Notes: a model not told the origin generated them from the letters alone. Counted from the stretch's first letter, positions 11,046-20,184 are shown. The stretch: DNA of 64,000 nucleotides from Streptomyces rubradiris (GCF_016860525.1 NZ_BNEA01000015.1:1364001-1428000); one strand, 5' to 3'. Made by a program: numbers and translations.

Positions 11046-11330
11046 CCCGTTCCCTCCCCAGGTCGCCCGCACGGCATACAGGCACCGAGCGTAGCCGTCC
11101 GGCACGGCCCGCGGGGACGGTCGGGGCAGGTGCTGCCCGGCCGGGTGAAAGACGGTACGCGCGGGTGACTCCGGGCCGGGGCCGGCCGGCGGTGGAGGCG
11201 GCGCCGGGAGGGGCCGCGGTGCGCGGGCGGCCACCGGTACGCGGGTTTCGCGGGGCGGGTTTCGCCGGTCCGTCCGTCCGGCGCCGATTCCTCTCATCAC
11301 ACTTTCACCGACACCTCATACGGTGGGGGC
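11046..11330. promoter_or_regulatory. Divergent intergenic region between the LAL-type gene and a DUF2510 gene
   Basis: This 285-bp gap lies between divergent starts and must carry two promoters. A GGGAGGGAACGGG ribosome site precedes the LAL start. I see no convincing palindrome, riboswitch or small gene here. Confidence 0.35.
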
Positions 11331-12380
11331 ATGACGCAGGTGACTCCTCCCGGGTGGTACCCCGACCCCGGGCAGACGAACGACGCCCCGCCCACCGAGC
11401 GCTGGTGGGACGGTACGGCCTGGACGGACCGGACCCGCCCGGCGGGCACGGCCGCCGCCCCGTGGGGTCCCCCGGCACCGCAGGCGGCGCGGCCGGGCGC
11501 CCCGGCTCCCGGGGGGTACGGCGGGTACCCGGGGTATCCCGCGTACCCGGCACAGCCGCCGGCCCGGTCCCGGCGCGGGCTGCGCACGGGGATAGCCGTC
11601 GCGGTGGCGGCCGCGGTACTGGCGAGCATCGGGGTCGGCGTGTACGCCCTGGCCGAGGACGACGGCGGGGGCGACCGCGCGGGGTCGGGGCAGGGGCCCA
11701 CCGGCGGGGACGCCGGCCGGGGCCCGCAGGACGGCCCGGGAGGCTCCGGCGGGTCTGGTGGATCCGGCGGGTCCGGTGGGTCAGGCGGGTCCGGTGGGTC
11801 AGGCGAAAACGAGCCGGACCCGCGTCCGTCGGGGGCGCCGGAGATCGAGGGCGGCGGCACGGTGCCGGACCCGGTCAACGGGATCAGCCTGCCGGTGCCG
11901 AAGGGCTGGACGGGGCAGACGATGAACGTCGGGGCGCAGGTGACCTCCGAGGACACCTACAAGTGCCCCGGTGACACGACGCAGACCTGCACGGCGGGCG
12001 GCGCCTACACGGCCCCGGCGATGGTGCTGCGCGTCAAGGGGGACACCGCCGAGGAGGTCGCCAAGGCGGACATCGCGGCCAACGCCGAGGAGTCCTACGG
12101 CGGTACCACCTACGGCGGCATCACCTCGCACGAGGAGCTGGCCTCCGAGGCGGTGACGGTGGCCGGGCAGAAGGGGTACCTGGTCCGCTGGAAGGCGGTC
12201 ACCGGCAAGGGCGCCGACGGCTACGTCGAGTCCGTCGCCTTCCCCTCCCCCGACGCCCCCGAGCGGATCGTCGTGATCCGCTTCGGCCTGGACGTCGGCC
12301 AGAAGCTGTCCGTCATGGACGAGATCCTGAAGGGCATCAAGGTCTCGTCGGCCGGCACGGGCAGCGGACAGGCCGTGTAG
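11331..12380 (+). CDS. DUF2510 single-pass membrane protein with Gly-Ser linker
   Basis: The product is 349 aa. Residues 6-36 are a DUF2510 domain (PPGWYPDPG, then RWWDGTAWTDRTRP). A Pro/Gly/Tyr-rich linker follows, then a transmembrane segment at about 84-107. Next comes an acidic Gly-rich stretch including six GGS repeats (encoded around 11748-11805). The extracytoplasmic domain (about 175-349, starting V-N-G-I-S-L-P-V-P-K-G-W) resembles small actinobacterial lipoprotein-like domains of unknown function. Topology predicts the C-terminal domain outside the cell. The function is unknown; it may anchor or sense at the envelope. Confidence 0.85.
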   Translation: MTQVTPPGWYPDPGQTNDAPPTERWWDGTAWTDRTRPAGTAAAPWGPPAPQAARPGAPAPGGYGGYPGYPAYPAQPPARSRRGLRTGIAVAVAAAVLASIGVGVYALAEDDGGGDRAGSGQGPTGGDAGRGPQDGPGGSGGSGGSGGSGGSGGSGGSGENEPDPRPSGAPEIEGGGTVPDPVNGISLPVPKGWTGQTMNVGAQVTSEDTYKCPGDTTQTCTAGGAYTAPAMVLRVKGDTAEEVAKADIAANAEESYGGTTYGGITSHEELASEAVTVAGQKGYLVRWKAVTGKGADGYVESVAFPSPDAPERIVVIRFGLDVGQKLSVMDEILKGIKVSSAGTGSGQAV

Positions 12381-12398
12381 CCGCCGACGCCGCCCCGG

Positions 12399-12779
12399 TC
12401 ATCCGTGCGGCCGGGGCCCGGGCATCGCGCTCCCCGGCGGCCGGGCTCCGGGCATCGCGCTCCCCGGCGGCCGGGGCCCGGGCACGGCACGTTCCGGCGC
12501 GCTCCTGGCGGGCGGCACCGCCGCGCTGTCGGTCGCGCGCAGCCGGCACCTGACGCGGTCCAGGCGGGAGAGGCGTCCCTCGGGGTCGTACTGGTAGTCG
12601 TCCCGTACGGACCCCTGGCAGCCGTCGGTGCCGCACGGTGCCGCCCCCGAGAGATGCCCGTAAGGGGTGCAGCGGCCGGTTCCGGTGCACTCCAGGCACG
12701 GGAAGGGGTGCAGTCCGCCGTCGTTGACCACGTAGGCGATCATCTCCGGCAGATGGCGGTTCGGGCAGATGGCGGCCAT
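12399..12779 (-). CDS. Small cysteine-rich (zinc-ribbon-like) hypothetical protein
   Basis: The product is 126 aa. The start at 12779 is supported by AAGGAGAG upstream. The N-terminal 60 residues contain C-P-N-R-H, a C-L-E-C-T-G-T-G-R-C cluster and C-G-T-D-G-C, consistent with a zinc-binding fold of the CxxCxGxGxC type seen in DnaJ-like ribbons. The last 35 residues are a low-complexity P-G-x-R-P-P-G-S-A-M repeat from a tandem DNA duplication at 12415-12485. The repeat tail probably adds nothing functional. The family is not recognised. Confidence 0.65.
   Translation of the reverse strand: MAAICPNRHLPEMIAYVVNDGGLHPFPCLECTGTGRCTPYGHLSGAAPCGTDGCQGSVRDDYQYDPEGRLSRLDRVRCRLRATDSAAVPPARSAPERAVPGPRPPGSAMPGARPPGSAMPGPRPHG
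12415..12485. repeat. About 30-bp G/C-rich tandem repeat inside a gene 3' end
   Basis: Copies of a unit reading GGGCATCGCGCTCCCCGGCG are repeated with small changes, giving the Pro/Gly-rich C-terminal tail of the cysteine-rich protein at 12399-12779. It is in frame with that gene. Confidence 0.6.
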
Positions 12780-12912
12780 GGGGCGGGCTCTCCTTCGGTC
12801 AAGCCACACGAGTGCGTGACATGCCGCCGACGACGGGCCGTGAGCCGCGGTCGCCGCCATGCCGGCGCGCGCGGGAGCCGGCCGCCTCCCGAGTCGGCCG
12901 CAGACATGAGTC

Positions 12913-12957
12913 GGCCGGGTGGGGTTCCCCTCCGCTCAAGAGGAATCCCACCCGGCC
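12913..12957 (-). terminator. Strong hairpin downstream of the TetR gene
   Basis: A long stem with arms starting GGCCGGGTGGG and its complement CCCACCCGGCC encloses a short loop, with one mismatch in the stem. It lies 82 bp past the 3' end of the minus-strand TetR gene and before the next minus-strand gene, as expected for a transcription terminator. Confidence 0.75.
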
Positions 12958-13038
12958 GGGGGGTGCGCGCCGCCCCCGTCCCCACGGTGCGGCGCGGGCA
13001 GGCCGTCGTTCAGTCATCCCGTGAACGGCGGCCCGCGT

Positions 13039-13653
13039 CTATCCCAGTCCGAGCGCGGGCAGCACCGCGGCCTCCACGAACCGGACCAGATAGTCGGCGT
13101 CGGCGTATTGCCCGTTCAGCACCGGCCGTACACGCAGGACGCCGAACATCATGGCGGGGATGTACTCCAGCGCGGGGTGGTCCGCCCGGACCTCGCCCCG
13201 GGCGACGCCCCGGGCGAGCATCTCCTCCAGCGCGGCGATCTCCGGGTGGATCAGCGCCTCGCGCAGCGCCCGGGCCAGTTCCTGGTCCGAGGTCACCGCG
13301 TGCCCCAGCGCCTGGAGCAGCCGGGTGTCCTTGCCGGACCAGTCGCCCGCGGCCCGGGCGGCCTGGCGCAGGTCCTCGGCGAGCGACCCGGTGTCGATGC
13401 CGGCGAACCGCACCCGGCGGCTGGCGCGCAGGGCCGCGGCGACGAACTGCGGCTTGGTCTTCCACTGCCGGTAGAGCGTGGACTTGCTGCACCGGGTGCT
13501 GGCGGCGATGCCCTCCATGGTGACGGAGTCGTAGCCGCACTCGCGGATCTGTTCCAGCACGGCGTCGAAGAACTCCCGCTCACGCTCCGGCGTGATCTTG
13601 GAGCGGCGCGAGGCGACGACCGTCTCCGGTCCCTCCGCGGCCTGCGACGTCAT
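13039..13653 (-). CDS. TetR-family transcriptional regulator
   Basis: The product is 204 aa. It has an N-terminal TetR helix-turn-helix at about residues 22-66 (GYDSVTMEGIAASTRCSKSTLYRQW) and a variable ligand/dimer domain. The start at 13653 follows GGGGAAG. It is divergent from the PAP2/DMT membrane gene pair, and the gap contains a palindrome array, so it most likely controls itself and those two membrane genes. The ligand is unknown. Confidence 0.9.
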   Translation of the reverse strand: MTSQAAEGPETVVASRRSKITPEREREFFDAVLEQIRECGYDSVTMEGIAASTRCSKSTLYRQWKTKPQFVAAALRASRRVRFAGIDTGSLAEDLRQAARAAGDWSGKDTRLLQALGHAVTSDQELARALREALIHPEIAALEEMLARGVARGEVRADHPALEYIPAMMFGVLRVRPVLNGQYADADYLVRFVEAAVLPALGLG

Positions 13654-13701
13654 GCGGTGCTTCCCCTCGCTCGTGCTGCGTCCAGTGTGGCGCACATCAA
13701 T

Positions 13702-13767
13702 CGATACGCAAGTGTACCGGTACACGACCGTATCGGTACACTGGCGTATCGGTACGGCAACGTATCG
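13702..13767. promoter_or_regulatory. Multi-site palindromic operator array for the TetR regulator
   Basis: Within 66 bp there is a perfect 14-bp palindrome GTGTACCGGTACAC (13712-13725), two direct copies of CGTATCGGTAC (13729-13739 and 13745-13755, 16 bp apart) and an outer inverted pair CGATACG (13702-13708) / CGTATCG (13761-13767). It lies between the divergent TetR and PAP2 genes. Such density suggests cooperative binding of several TetR dimers. Confidence 0.65.
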
Positions 13768-13838
13768 ATGAGTTCCGGTGACCGTCCGGGACGCGCACGT
13801 ACCACCACACGCACCACCGTCAGCGAAGGGGCCGGGGG

Positions 13839-14639
13839 ATGAATGCCCGAACCGAGCCTGCGGAGGCGGCGACGGCACCGGCCATCCCGGCACGCCCGCC
13901 TCTGATACGTGAGTTCCTGCTGGTAGCCGGGCTCTTCCTGGTCTACAAACTCGGCCGCCGGCTCGCCACCGGGCATACCGGGGAGGCGTTCCGCAACGCC
14001 CGCCGCGTGTGGGACCTGGAGCGGGCCGTGCGTCTCCCCCACGAGAACGCCGTGCAGTCCGCACTGCTGCACGGCGACACCCTCGTCCACCTGGCGAACA
14101 CCTACTACGCGACCGTCCACTTCCCGGCCACGCTCGCCTTCCTGGTCTGGCTGTACGTGCGCCGGCCCGCGCACTACGTCTGGGCCCGCCGGGTCCTCGC
14201 GGTGGTCACCACGGCCGCCCTGGTGCTGCCGTTCACCTTCCCGCTGGCCCCGCCGCGGATGCTGACCGGCACGGGGCTGGTGGACACCGGCCGGGTCTAC
14301 GGGCCCAGCGTGTACGGCCCGCCGTCCAGCGACCACCTGTCCAACCAGTTCGCGGCGATGCCCTCGCTGCACTTCGGCTGGGCGCTGATGCTGGCCATCG
14401 GCCTGATCGCCGCGACCCGTTCCCGCTGGCGCCCGCTGTGGCTGCTGCACCCGCTGATCACCCTGCTGGTGATCGTGGGCACGGCGAACCACTACTGGCT
14501 CGACGCGCTCGTGGCCACGGCCATGCTCGGCCTCACCCTCGCCGTCATCCATCCGCCCCGGCGCACCGCCACCACGGCGGGCCGCGGCACCGGTGTGCCG
14601 GTCGCCCTGGAGCCCGTGCCGGCGGGAGCGGCCCGATGA
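13839..14639 (+). CDS. PAP2-superfamily membrane phosphatase / inositolphosphotransferase-like
   Basis: The product is 266 aa with about five to six hydrophobic segments. PAP2-type catalytic motifs are visible as AAMPSLHFGWALM near residues 171-183 and TANHYWLDAL near 213-222, where His and Asp form the catalytic centre. The arrangement resembles the actinobacterial group annotated as phosphatase PAP2/inositol phosphorylceramide synthase-like. It probably acts on a lipid-linked or polyprenyl phosphate. The ATG follows GGGG-rich sequence. It overlaps the next gene by four bases (ATGA), so the pair is one operon. Confidence 0.82.
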   Translation: MNARTEPAEAATAPAIPARPPLIREFLLVAGLFLVYKLGRRLATGHTGEAFRNARRVWDLERAVRLPHENAVQSALLHGDTLVHLANTYYATVHFPATLAFLVWLYVRRPAHYVWARRVLAVVTTAALVLPFTFPLAPPRMLTGTGLVDTGRVYGPSVYGPPSSDHLSNQFAAMPSLHFGWALMLAIGLIAATRSRWRPLWLLHPLITLLVIVGTANHYWLDALVATAMLGLTLAVIHPPRRTATTAGRGTGVPVALEPVPAGAAR

Positions 14640-15643
14640 GCGCCGCCGCCCTGGCCGCCCTCGGCCTGTCGCTGGTGTCGGCCGTCGCCTACGCGCTGGC
14701 CGCCGTCGCCCAGGAACGCCTGGCCGCCCGCGGCACCGGCACCGGGCTGCTGCGGCTGCTGGGCACCGGCGCCTGGTGGTCGGCGGTCGGGCTGAACGCC
14801 GCCGCCGCGCTGCTGCACGTCGTCGCCCTGAAGTACGGTCCGCTGACCGTCGTGCAGCCGCTCGGCGCGCTCACCCTGGTCGCGGCCGTGCCGCTGGGTG
14901 CGCGGGCGGCCGGGCGGCGGGTCAGCGCGGTGGAGTGGCGCGGTACGGCGCTCACCCTGCTGGGGCTGGCCGCGCTGCTGGTCGCCGCGTCCGGTCCGGC
15001 GCCCTCCCGGGTGCTGTCGCTGCCGGCGGCGCTGCTGGTCGCGGGGGCGACGGCCGCCGCGATCGGGCTGCTGTCCTGGCCCGGCGCGCGGCCGGGCCTC
15101 AGGCACGCGACCGCGTCCGGCTTCGCCTCCGGGGTGGCCTCCGCGCTCACCCAGACGGTGACCGTGGCGGCCACGGACCGCTCGGGTCCGGTGCTGAGCA
15201 CCGAGGTGATCGTGGGGGCCGTGCTCGTCGCCGCGTTCGCCGTGGGCGGGCTGCTGCTGTCCCAGACCGCCTACCGCGGCGGGCTGGGCGCGCCGCTGGC
15301 CGTGGTCACCCTCGCCAACCCGGTCGCCGCCGCGGTGATCGGCCTCAGTCTGCTGGGGCAGGGGCTGCGGGGCGGGGCCGGCGGGGTGCTGCTGGCGGTC
15401 GCCGGCGCGGGGCTGGCCGCCTGGGGTGTGCTGCTGCTCACCCGGGCGACGCCCGCCCCGGGTCCCGGCGGGCCGGCGGCGGACGAGGAGCATCCGGTGG
15501 CGGCCGTACTGGCCCTGGAGCCGGGCACGGCCACCGCCGAACCGGCCCTCGCCCCACGCCGGCCCCGGCCGGGCCCGGCTGCCGGGGGGCCGTCGGGCGT
15601 GCCCCGGCAACCGGAGCAGCCGGGGCATCTCACGGCCCTGTGA
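14636..15643 (+). CDS. DMT-superfamily (EamA-like) membrane transporter
   Basis: The product is 335 aa with about ten hydrophobic helices over residues 1-285, in two repeats (ALAAVAQERLAARG early; ANPVAAAVIGLSLLGQGL late). A hydrophilic Pro-rich cytoplasmic tail follows. The fold fits drug/metabolite transporters. The substrate is unknown. Translational coupling to the PAP2 gene and the divergent TetR suggest a common physiological signal. Confidence 0.8.
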   Translation: MSAAALAALGLSLVSAVAYALAAVAQERLAARGTGTGLLRLLGTGAWWSAVGLNAAAALLHVVALKYGPLTVVQPLGALTLVAAVPLGARAAGRRVSAVEWRGTALTLLGLAALLVAASGPAPSRVLSLPAALLVAGATAAAIGLLSWPGARPGLRHATASGFASGVASALTQTVTVAATDRSGPVLSTEVIVGAVLVAAFAVGGLLLSQTAYRGGLGAPLAVVTLANPVAAAVIGLSLLGQGLRGGAGGVLLAVAGAGLAAWGVLLLTRATPAPGPGGPAADEEHPVAAVLALEPGTATAEPALAPRRPRPGPAAGGPSGVPRQPEQPGHLTAL

Positions 15644-15658
15644 GACGCGGATACGGCG

Positions 15659-15695
15659 GCGGCCGGTGCGCGGGGAACCCCCGGGCACCGGCCGC
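15659..15695. terminator. Bidirectional terminator between convergent genes
   Basis: An 11-bp perfect stem (GCGGCCGGTGC at 15659-15669 with GCACCGGCCGC at 15685-15695) lies in the 76-bp gap between the convergent transporter and scramblase-like genes and could serve both. Confidence 0.75.
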
Positions 15696-15719
15696 ACCGC
15701 TTCGCGCGTCCGCTGCGGC

Positions 15720-16574
15720 TCAGCCCCAGCCGCGGGAGTCCTGCTTCAGCGCGGTGTCCACGGTCAGCGCCGTGGCCACCACCAGGCTCAGCAGGGGTTC
15801 GGGCAGCTGGTAGTGGATCTGCAGGACGTAGTTGTCCGCGGTCGTGAAGAGCGTCTTGGCCAGGCCCTCCCACGTCTTGGTGATGCGGGCGACCTCGTTG
15901 TCCGCGTGGTCGACGATCGCGAAGTTCCAGGCCCGCCAGTTCTCCGCCTTGATCGCGCCGACCTGCTGGCCGTTCGCCATCATCGCGAAGTTGATCTTGC
16001 CGATCATGTTCTTCTGGACGATCTCGCCCACCGGGGAGCCGTCCGGGCGGGTCACGACCACCCGGGACTTGAAGATCTTCGCGGGCCGGGTCAGCAGCAG
16101 CTGCGGCTGGCCGTGAGCGTCGCGGATCTCCAGCTTGTGGGTCAGGAACTGGTCCAGGCTGGAGACGAAGCGCAGGATCTTGCGCAGGACGCCCTGGCCG
16201 ACCTGGGTGACCGAGCCGATCTCCCGGCCGCTCTGGTCCATGACCTTGTACTCGTTGGTCAGCTCGATGAGCTTGGCCTTCTGGTTCACGACCAGGACGG
16301 GTTCGGTGAAGAGGGTGCCGCCGCCGGCGCCGCCGGCCGAGACGCCGGCCTGCTGCTGCACCTGGCGCTGGACCTTGGGGTCGGCGGCGGCAGCCTGCTG
16401 CTGCGGGAAGGCGGCCTGCTGGGCCGGGGCCTGCTGCGGCGGAACCTGCCCGGCGGCCTGCTGCGCCGGGTTGGTGTGGTCGGTCCACTGCGTGCCGTCC
16501 CAGTAACGCAGCGTGTTCTGCGCTCCGTGCGGATCCGGGTACCAGCCGGCAGGGGTGTTCGATTGCGTGGTCAC
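15720..16574 (-). CDS. DUF2510 / phospholipid scramblase-related protein
   Basis: The product is 284 aa. Residues 8-36 are DUF2510 (PAGWYPDPHGA, then RYWDGTQWTDHT). A Gln/Ala-rich linker follows, and residues from about 85 to 280 form a scramblase/LURP-one-like beta-barrel (TEPVLVVNQKAKLIELTNEY, then GSVTQVGQG, ending in a hydrophobic helix PLLSLVVATALTVDTAL). Such proteins are common in actinomycetes and have no assigned biochemical role. It is monocistronic. Confidence 0.85.
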   Translation of the reverse strand: MTTQSNTPAGWYPDPHGAQNTLRYWDGTQWTDHTNPAQQAAGQVPPQQAPAQQAAFPQQQAAAADPKVQRQVQQQAGVSAGGAGGGTLFTEPVLVVNQKAKLIELTNEYKVMDQSGREIGSVTQVGQGVLRKILRFVSSLDQFLTHKLEIRDAHGQPQLLLTRPAKIFKSRVVVTRPDGSPVGEIVQKNMIGKINFAMMANGQQVGAIKAENWRAWNFAIVDHADNEVARITKTWEGLAKTLFTTADNYVLQIHYQLPEPLLSLVVATALTVDTALKQDSRGWG

Positions 16575-16640
16575 CGGGGCACACTACCCTGATGTGACCG
16601 GTACCTGACCAGTCCGCACGGAGCGGTGTTCATCGCTCGT

Positions 16641-18689
16641 TCACCCCGTGGCGATCGCCGGATCGCTGACGCCGGGCTGTCCGTTCTCCACATGGCCGGC
16701 GAATCCGCGCAGGAAGGCGGGGTCGGCGTCGGAGGTCACGGTCAGGTCGTACCAGCGCTTGCTCGCCGCGAGGCGCACGGTCTGCCGCACGGTGGCGCCG
16801 GGCCGCACCGTCACCGTGAGCGGGCTGCCGCCGTAACCGTCGGTGACCTTCAGCCGCGCCGTGCCGGAGCCCTTGTTGGTGAAGGTCAGCTCGATGTCGT
16901 CGCCCGTGTGCCGGGCGGTGACCTCGGGGCCGGCCGCCTTGTTGCGGCCCTTGAAGACGCGCAGGAAGCCGTTGGGTCCGTGCACGGTGAGGTCGTAATC
17001 ACCGCCGGAGTACACCGAGTTCCAGGTGTCCGACACCGTCTTGCCCGCCTCGGTGGTGTACGTCCAGGGGCCGTCGGTGCGGCTGTCGGACGTCACCAGG
17101 AAGGCCGCTCCGGCGCCCGCCCCGGAGGCGAACGTGAGCGTGTACTTGCCGGCCGCCGTGTCCGCCGAACCGTCCACCACGGGGGCGTACTTCAGCGGGC
17201 GGGTGGGCCGGCTGCCGGGCTCCTGCCGGGGCAGTGAGCCCTGGGCGGGGGGCTTCGGCACGTAGTCCGGGTGCCGGCCGCGGTCCGGGGGCTGGTAGCC
17301 GGCCGTGGAGGGCAGCGCCACCGGCGCGGTGTCCTGGCGGGAGAAGTCGAACGCGCTCGTCAGGTCGCCGCATATGGCGCGGCGCCAGGGCGAGATGTTG
17401 GGCTCCTGGACGCCGAAGCGGCGCTCGATGAAGCGGATGATCGAGGTGTGGTCGAAGGTCTCGGAGCAGACGTAACCGCCCTTGCTCCACGGGGAGACGA
17501 CCAGCATCGGCACCCGCTGGCCGAGCCCGTAGGGACCGGCGACATGACCGCTGTCGCCCTTGAACACGTCGGGCGCGGGGTCGGCCGTCGACTTGCCCTG
17601 GGCCGTGGAGGCCGGCGGGTAGGGCGGGATGACGTGGTCGAAGAAGCCGTCGTTCTCGTCGTAGGTGATGAACAGCGCGGTCCTGCCCCACACGCCGGGG
17701 TCGGCGGTGAGCGCGTCCAGGACCTGGGAGATGTACCAGGCGCCGTAGTTCGCTGGCCAGTTGGGGTGTTCCGTGAACGCCTCGGGGGCGACGATCCAGG
17801 AGACCTGGGGCAGCGTGCCCGCCTTGACGTCCGCCCTCAGCCGGTCGAAGAAGCCCTCGCCCTTGCGGGCGTCGGTGCCGGTGCGGGCCTTGTCGTAGAG
17901 CGGGCTGCCGGGCTGGGCGGTGCGGTACTGGTTGAAGTAGAGCAGCGAGTTGTCGCCGTAGTTGCCGCGGTAGGCGTCGTTGATCCAGCCCCATGAGCCG
18001 TTCGCGTCCAGGCCGTCGCCGATGTCCTGGTAGATCTTCCAGGAGACGCCGGCCCGCTCCAGGCGCTCGGGGTACGTCGTCCAGCCGTAGCCCTTCTCCT
18101 CGTTGCCGAGGACCGGCCCTCCGCCCTTTCCGTCGTTGCCGGTGTAACCCGTCCACATGTAGTAGCGGTTGGGGTCGGTGGAGCCGATGAACGAGCAGTG
18201 GTAGGCGTCACAGACGGTGAAGGCGTCCGCGAGCGCGTAGTGGAAGGGGATGTCGTCGCGCGTCAGGTACGCCATGGTCGTCGCGGACTTGGCGGGCACC
18301 CACTTGTCGTACTTGCCGCCGTTGAACGCGGCGTGGCCGTCGTTCCAGCCGTGCGGGAGGTCCTGGAGGAAGGCCAGGCCCAGGTCGTCGGCGTCGGGGT
18401 GGAAGGGCAGGATGTCCTTGGTGCCGTCGGACTGCTTCCACACGGACCGGCCGTTGCGGGTGACCGGGCGGGGGTCGCCGAAGCCGCGGACTCCGCGCAG
18501 GGAGCCGAAGTAGTGGTCGAAGGAACGGTTCTCCTGCATCAGGACGACGATGTGCTCCACATCGTCCAGCGATCCGGTGCGGTAGCGGGCGGGCAGGGCC
18601 GCCGCGCGCTGGATGCTGCCGGCCAGCGCCGTGAACGCCGTGGTGGCGCCCGCGAGCTGGAGGAAGCGCCGCCGGTTGACTTCGGGCAT
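16641..18689 (-). CDS. Tat-exported phosphocholine-type phospholipase C
   Basis: The product is 682 aa. A Tat signal is clear at the N-terminus (MPEVNRRRFLQLAG, ending A-L-P-A). The catalytic domain starts IVVLMQENRSFDHYFGSLRG near residues 48-66, the phosphoesterase-family signature. It continues through SFIGSTDPNRYYMWTG and SPWSKGGYVCSETFDHTS. The C-terminus carries two beta-sandwich (DUF756-like) domains typical of non-haemolytic phospholipase C. It is predicted to hydrolyse phosphatidylcholine-type lipids outside the cell, possibly for phosphate scavenging. The start at 18689 gives the twin-arginine at the correct place. Confidence 0.92.
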   Translation of the reverse strand: MPEVNRRRFLQLAGATTAFTALAGSIQRAAALPARYRTGSLDDVEHIVVLMQENRSFDHYFGSLRGVRGFGDPRPVTRNGRSVWKQSDGTKDILPFHPDADDLGLAFLQDLPHGWNDGHAAFNGGKYDKWVPAKSATTMAYLTRDDIPFHYALADAFTVCDAYHCSFIGSTDPNRYYMWTGYTGNDGKGGGPVLGNEEKGYGWTTYPERLERAGVSWKIYQDIGDGLDANGSWGWINDAYRGNYGDNSLLYFNQYRTAQPGSPLYDKARTGTDARKGEGFFDRLRADVKAGTLPQVSWIVAPEAFTEHPNWPANYGAWYISQVLDALTADPGVWGRTALFITYDENDGFFDHVIPPYPPASTAQGKSTADPAPDVFKGDSGHVAGPYGLGQRVPMLVVSPWSKGGYVCSETFDHTSIIRFIERRFGVQEPNISPWRRAICGDLTSAFDFSRQDTAPVALPSTAGYQPPDRGRHPDYVPKPPAQGSLPRQEPGSRPTRPLKYAPVVDGSADTAAGKYTLTFASGAGAGAAFLVTSDSRTDGPWTYTTEAGKTVSDTWNSVYSGGDYDLTVHGPNGFLRVFKGRNKAAGPEVTARHTGDDIELTFTNKGSGTARLKVTDGYGGSPLTVTVRPGATVRQTVRLAASKRWYDLTVTSDADPAFLRGFAGHVENGQPGVSDPAIATG

Positions 18690-18858
18690 GCGTGAGGGTC
18701 CTCTCATCCTGACGTACACGATTGCCGCCGACTGACGGAATGTGCGCGGAGCGAGTGTTCCAAGAGCATCAAACGTCAGGGAAGGGGGCGGTGGCACGGA
18801 TGTGAACTCATCGCTACATGAGGTGTGCACAGCCCGCCGGCCGGGGAGAGACGCGATC

Positions 18859-20145
18859 ATGACAGCCAAGCAGACGACGGCACCGGAGCGGACGAGACGG
18901 TCCGCGCGACAGCTCGTTGCCGCCTCCGTGGGCAACGCCGTGGAGTGGTACGACTGGTACGCCTACACGTTCCTCGCCACCTACATCGCCGCCGCGGTCT
19001 TCCCCAAGGGCACCGGCAACTCCCTGGTCCCGCTGCTGTCGACGTTCGCCGTGTTCGCGGTCGGCTTCTTCATGCGGCCCGTGGGCGGGCTGCTCATGGG
19101 AGCGGTCGCCGACCGGCGCGGCCGGCGGGCCGCCCTCACCGTCACCATCCTGCTGATGGGCGGCAGCAGCCTGCTGGTGGGCCTGACCCCGACCTACGCC
19201 TCGGCGGGCGTCGCGGCCCCGGTGGTGCTGGTCGTCGCCCGGCTGCTCCAAGGGCTCTCCGTCGGGGGCGAGTTCGCGGCCTCCACCACCTTCCTCGTGG
19301 AATCGGCGGGGCCGGGCCGGCGCGGGCTGTTCTCCAGCTTCCAGTACGTCTCGACGACCGCCGGCCAGCTGGTCGCCTCCGGCATCGCCACCCTGCTCGT
19401 GAACACGCTCGCCGAACCCTCGATGGACGGCTGGGGCTGGCGCGTGCCGTTCTGGCTCGGCGGGGCGTTCAGCCTGGTCGGCTTCTGGATCCGGCGCGGC
19501 GCCGCGGAGACCCGCAGCGCCGCGCAGCGGGCGGCGCCGCGGCCGGGCCTGTTCGAGGCGCTGCGCCGCCATCCCCGCCAGTCCCTGCTCATCGCCGGCA
19601 TCACGGCGGGCGGCACCATCGCCTACTACACCTGGACGTCGTACCTGCCGACGTACGCCGAACTCAACGCGGGCGTCGCGAAGTCGGACGCGCTGCTCGC
19701 GAGCACGATCTCGCTGGCCTTCTTCGCGCTGCTCCAGCCGCTCGGCGGGCTGCTGTCCGACCGGGTCGGGCGCCGGCCGCCGCTGCTCGGCTTCGGGGTG
19801 GGCTTCGCCGTGCTGTGCGTGCCGCTGCTGCACGCGCTGCGCGACTCCTTCGCCGTGCTGCTCGTGGTGCAGTGCGCGGGCATGGTGCTGCTGACCGGGT
19901 TCACGTCCATCAGCGCGGCCGTCAACGCCGAGGTGTTCCCGCCCCGGGTGCGCGCGGCCGGGATCGGCTTCCCGTACTCGCTCACCGTGGCGCTGTTCGG
20001 CGGCACGGCCCCGTACGTCGGCACGCTGTTCAAGGACCTCGGCCACTCCGGGCTCTTCCCCTGGTACGTCGCCGTGCTCTGCCTGCTGTCCTCCCTGGTG
20101 TACCTGCGGCTGCCGGAGACGGCCCACCGGGAGCTGGAGCGTTGA
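18859..20145 (+). CDS. MFS metabolite:H+ symporter (MHS/ProP-like)
   Basis: The product is 428 aa with 12 predicted helices. The first helix begins GNAVEWYDWYAYTFLATY, the typical MHS-subfamily opening, and GAVADRRGRRAAL between helices 2 and 3 is the MFS loop motif. The second loop motif is SDRVGRRPPLL. The family carries organic acids such as alpha-ketoglutarate, citrate, shikimate or compatible solutes; the specific substrate is not readable. It is divergent from the phospholipase C gene with a 169-bp gap. Confidence 0.87.
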   Translation: MTAKQTTAPERTRRSARQLVAASVGNAVEWYDWYAYTFLATYIAAAVFPKGTGNSLVPLLSTFAVFAVGFFMRPVGGLLMGAVADRRGRRAALTVTILLMGGSSLLVGLTPTYASAGVAAPVVLVVARLLQGLSVGGEFAASTTFLVESAGPGRRGLFSSFQYVSTTAGQLVASGIATLLVNTLAEPSMDGWGWRVPFWLGGAFSLVGFWIRRGAAETRSAAQRAAPRPGLFEALRRHPRQSLLIAGITAGGTIAYYTWTSYLPTYAELNAGVAKSDALLASTISLAFFALLQPLGGLLSDRVGRRPPLLGFGVGFAVLCVPLLHALRDSFAVLLVVQCAGMVLLTGFTSISAAVNAEVFPPRVRAAGIGFPYSLTVALFGGTAPYVGTLFKDLGHSGLFPWYVAVLCLLSSLVYLRLPETAHRELER

Positions 20146-20175
20146 GAGGGAGCCGTGCCCCGGCCCGGCTCCCTC
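20146..20175. terminator. Terminator hairpin between convergent genes
   Basis: A perfect 10-bp stem (GAGGGAGCCG with CGGCTCCCTC) with a 10-nt loop directly follows the MFS stop codon and lies nine bases from the end of the convergent glucanase gene. Confidence 0.8.
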
Positions 20176-20184
20176 GGTACCCGG

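Noticed and set aside
14009..14635. Upstream extension of the DMT transporter
   Set aside because: Wrong-frame reading of the PAP2 gene; the transporter starts at 14636 in an ATGA overlap.
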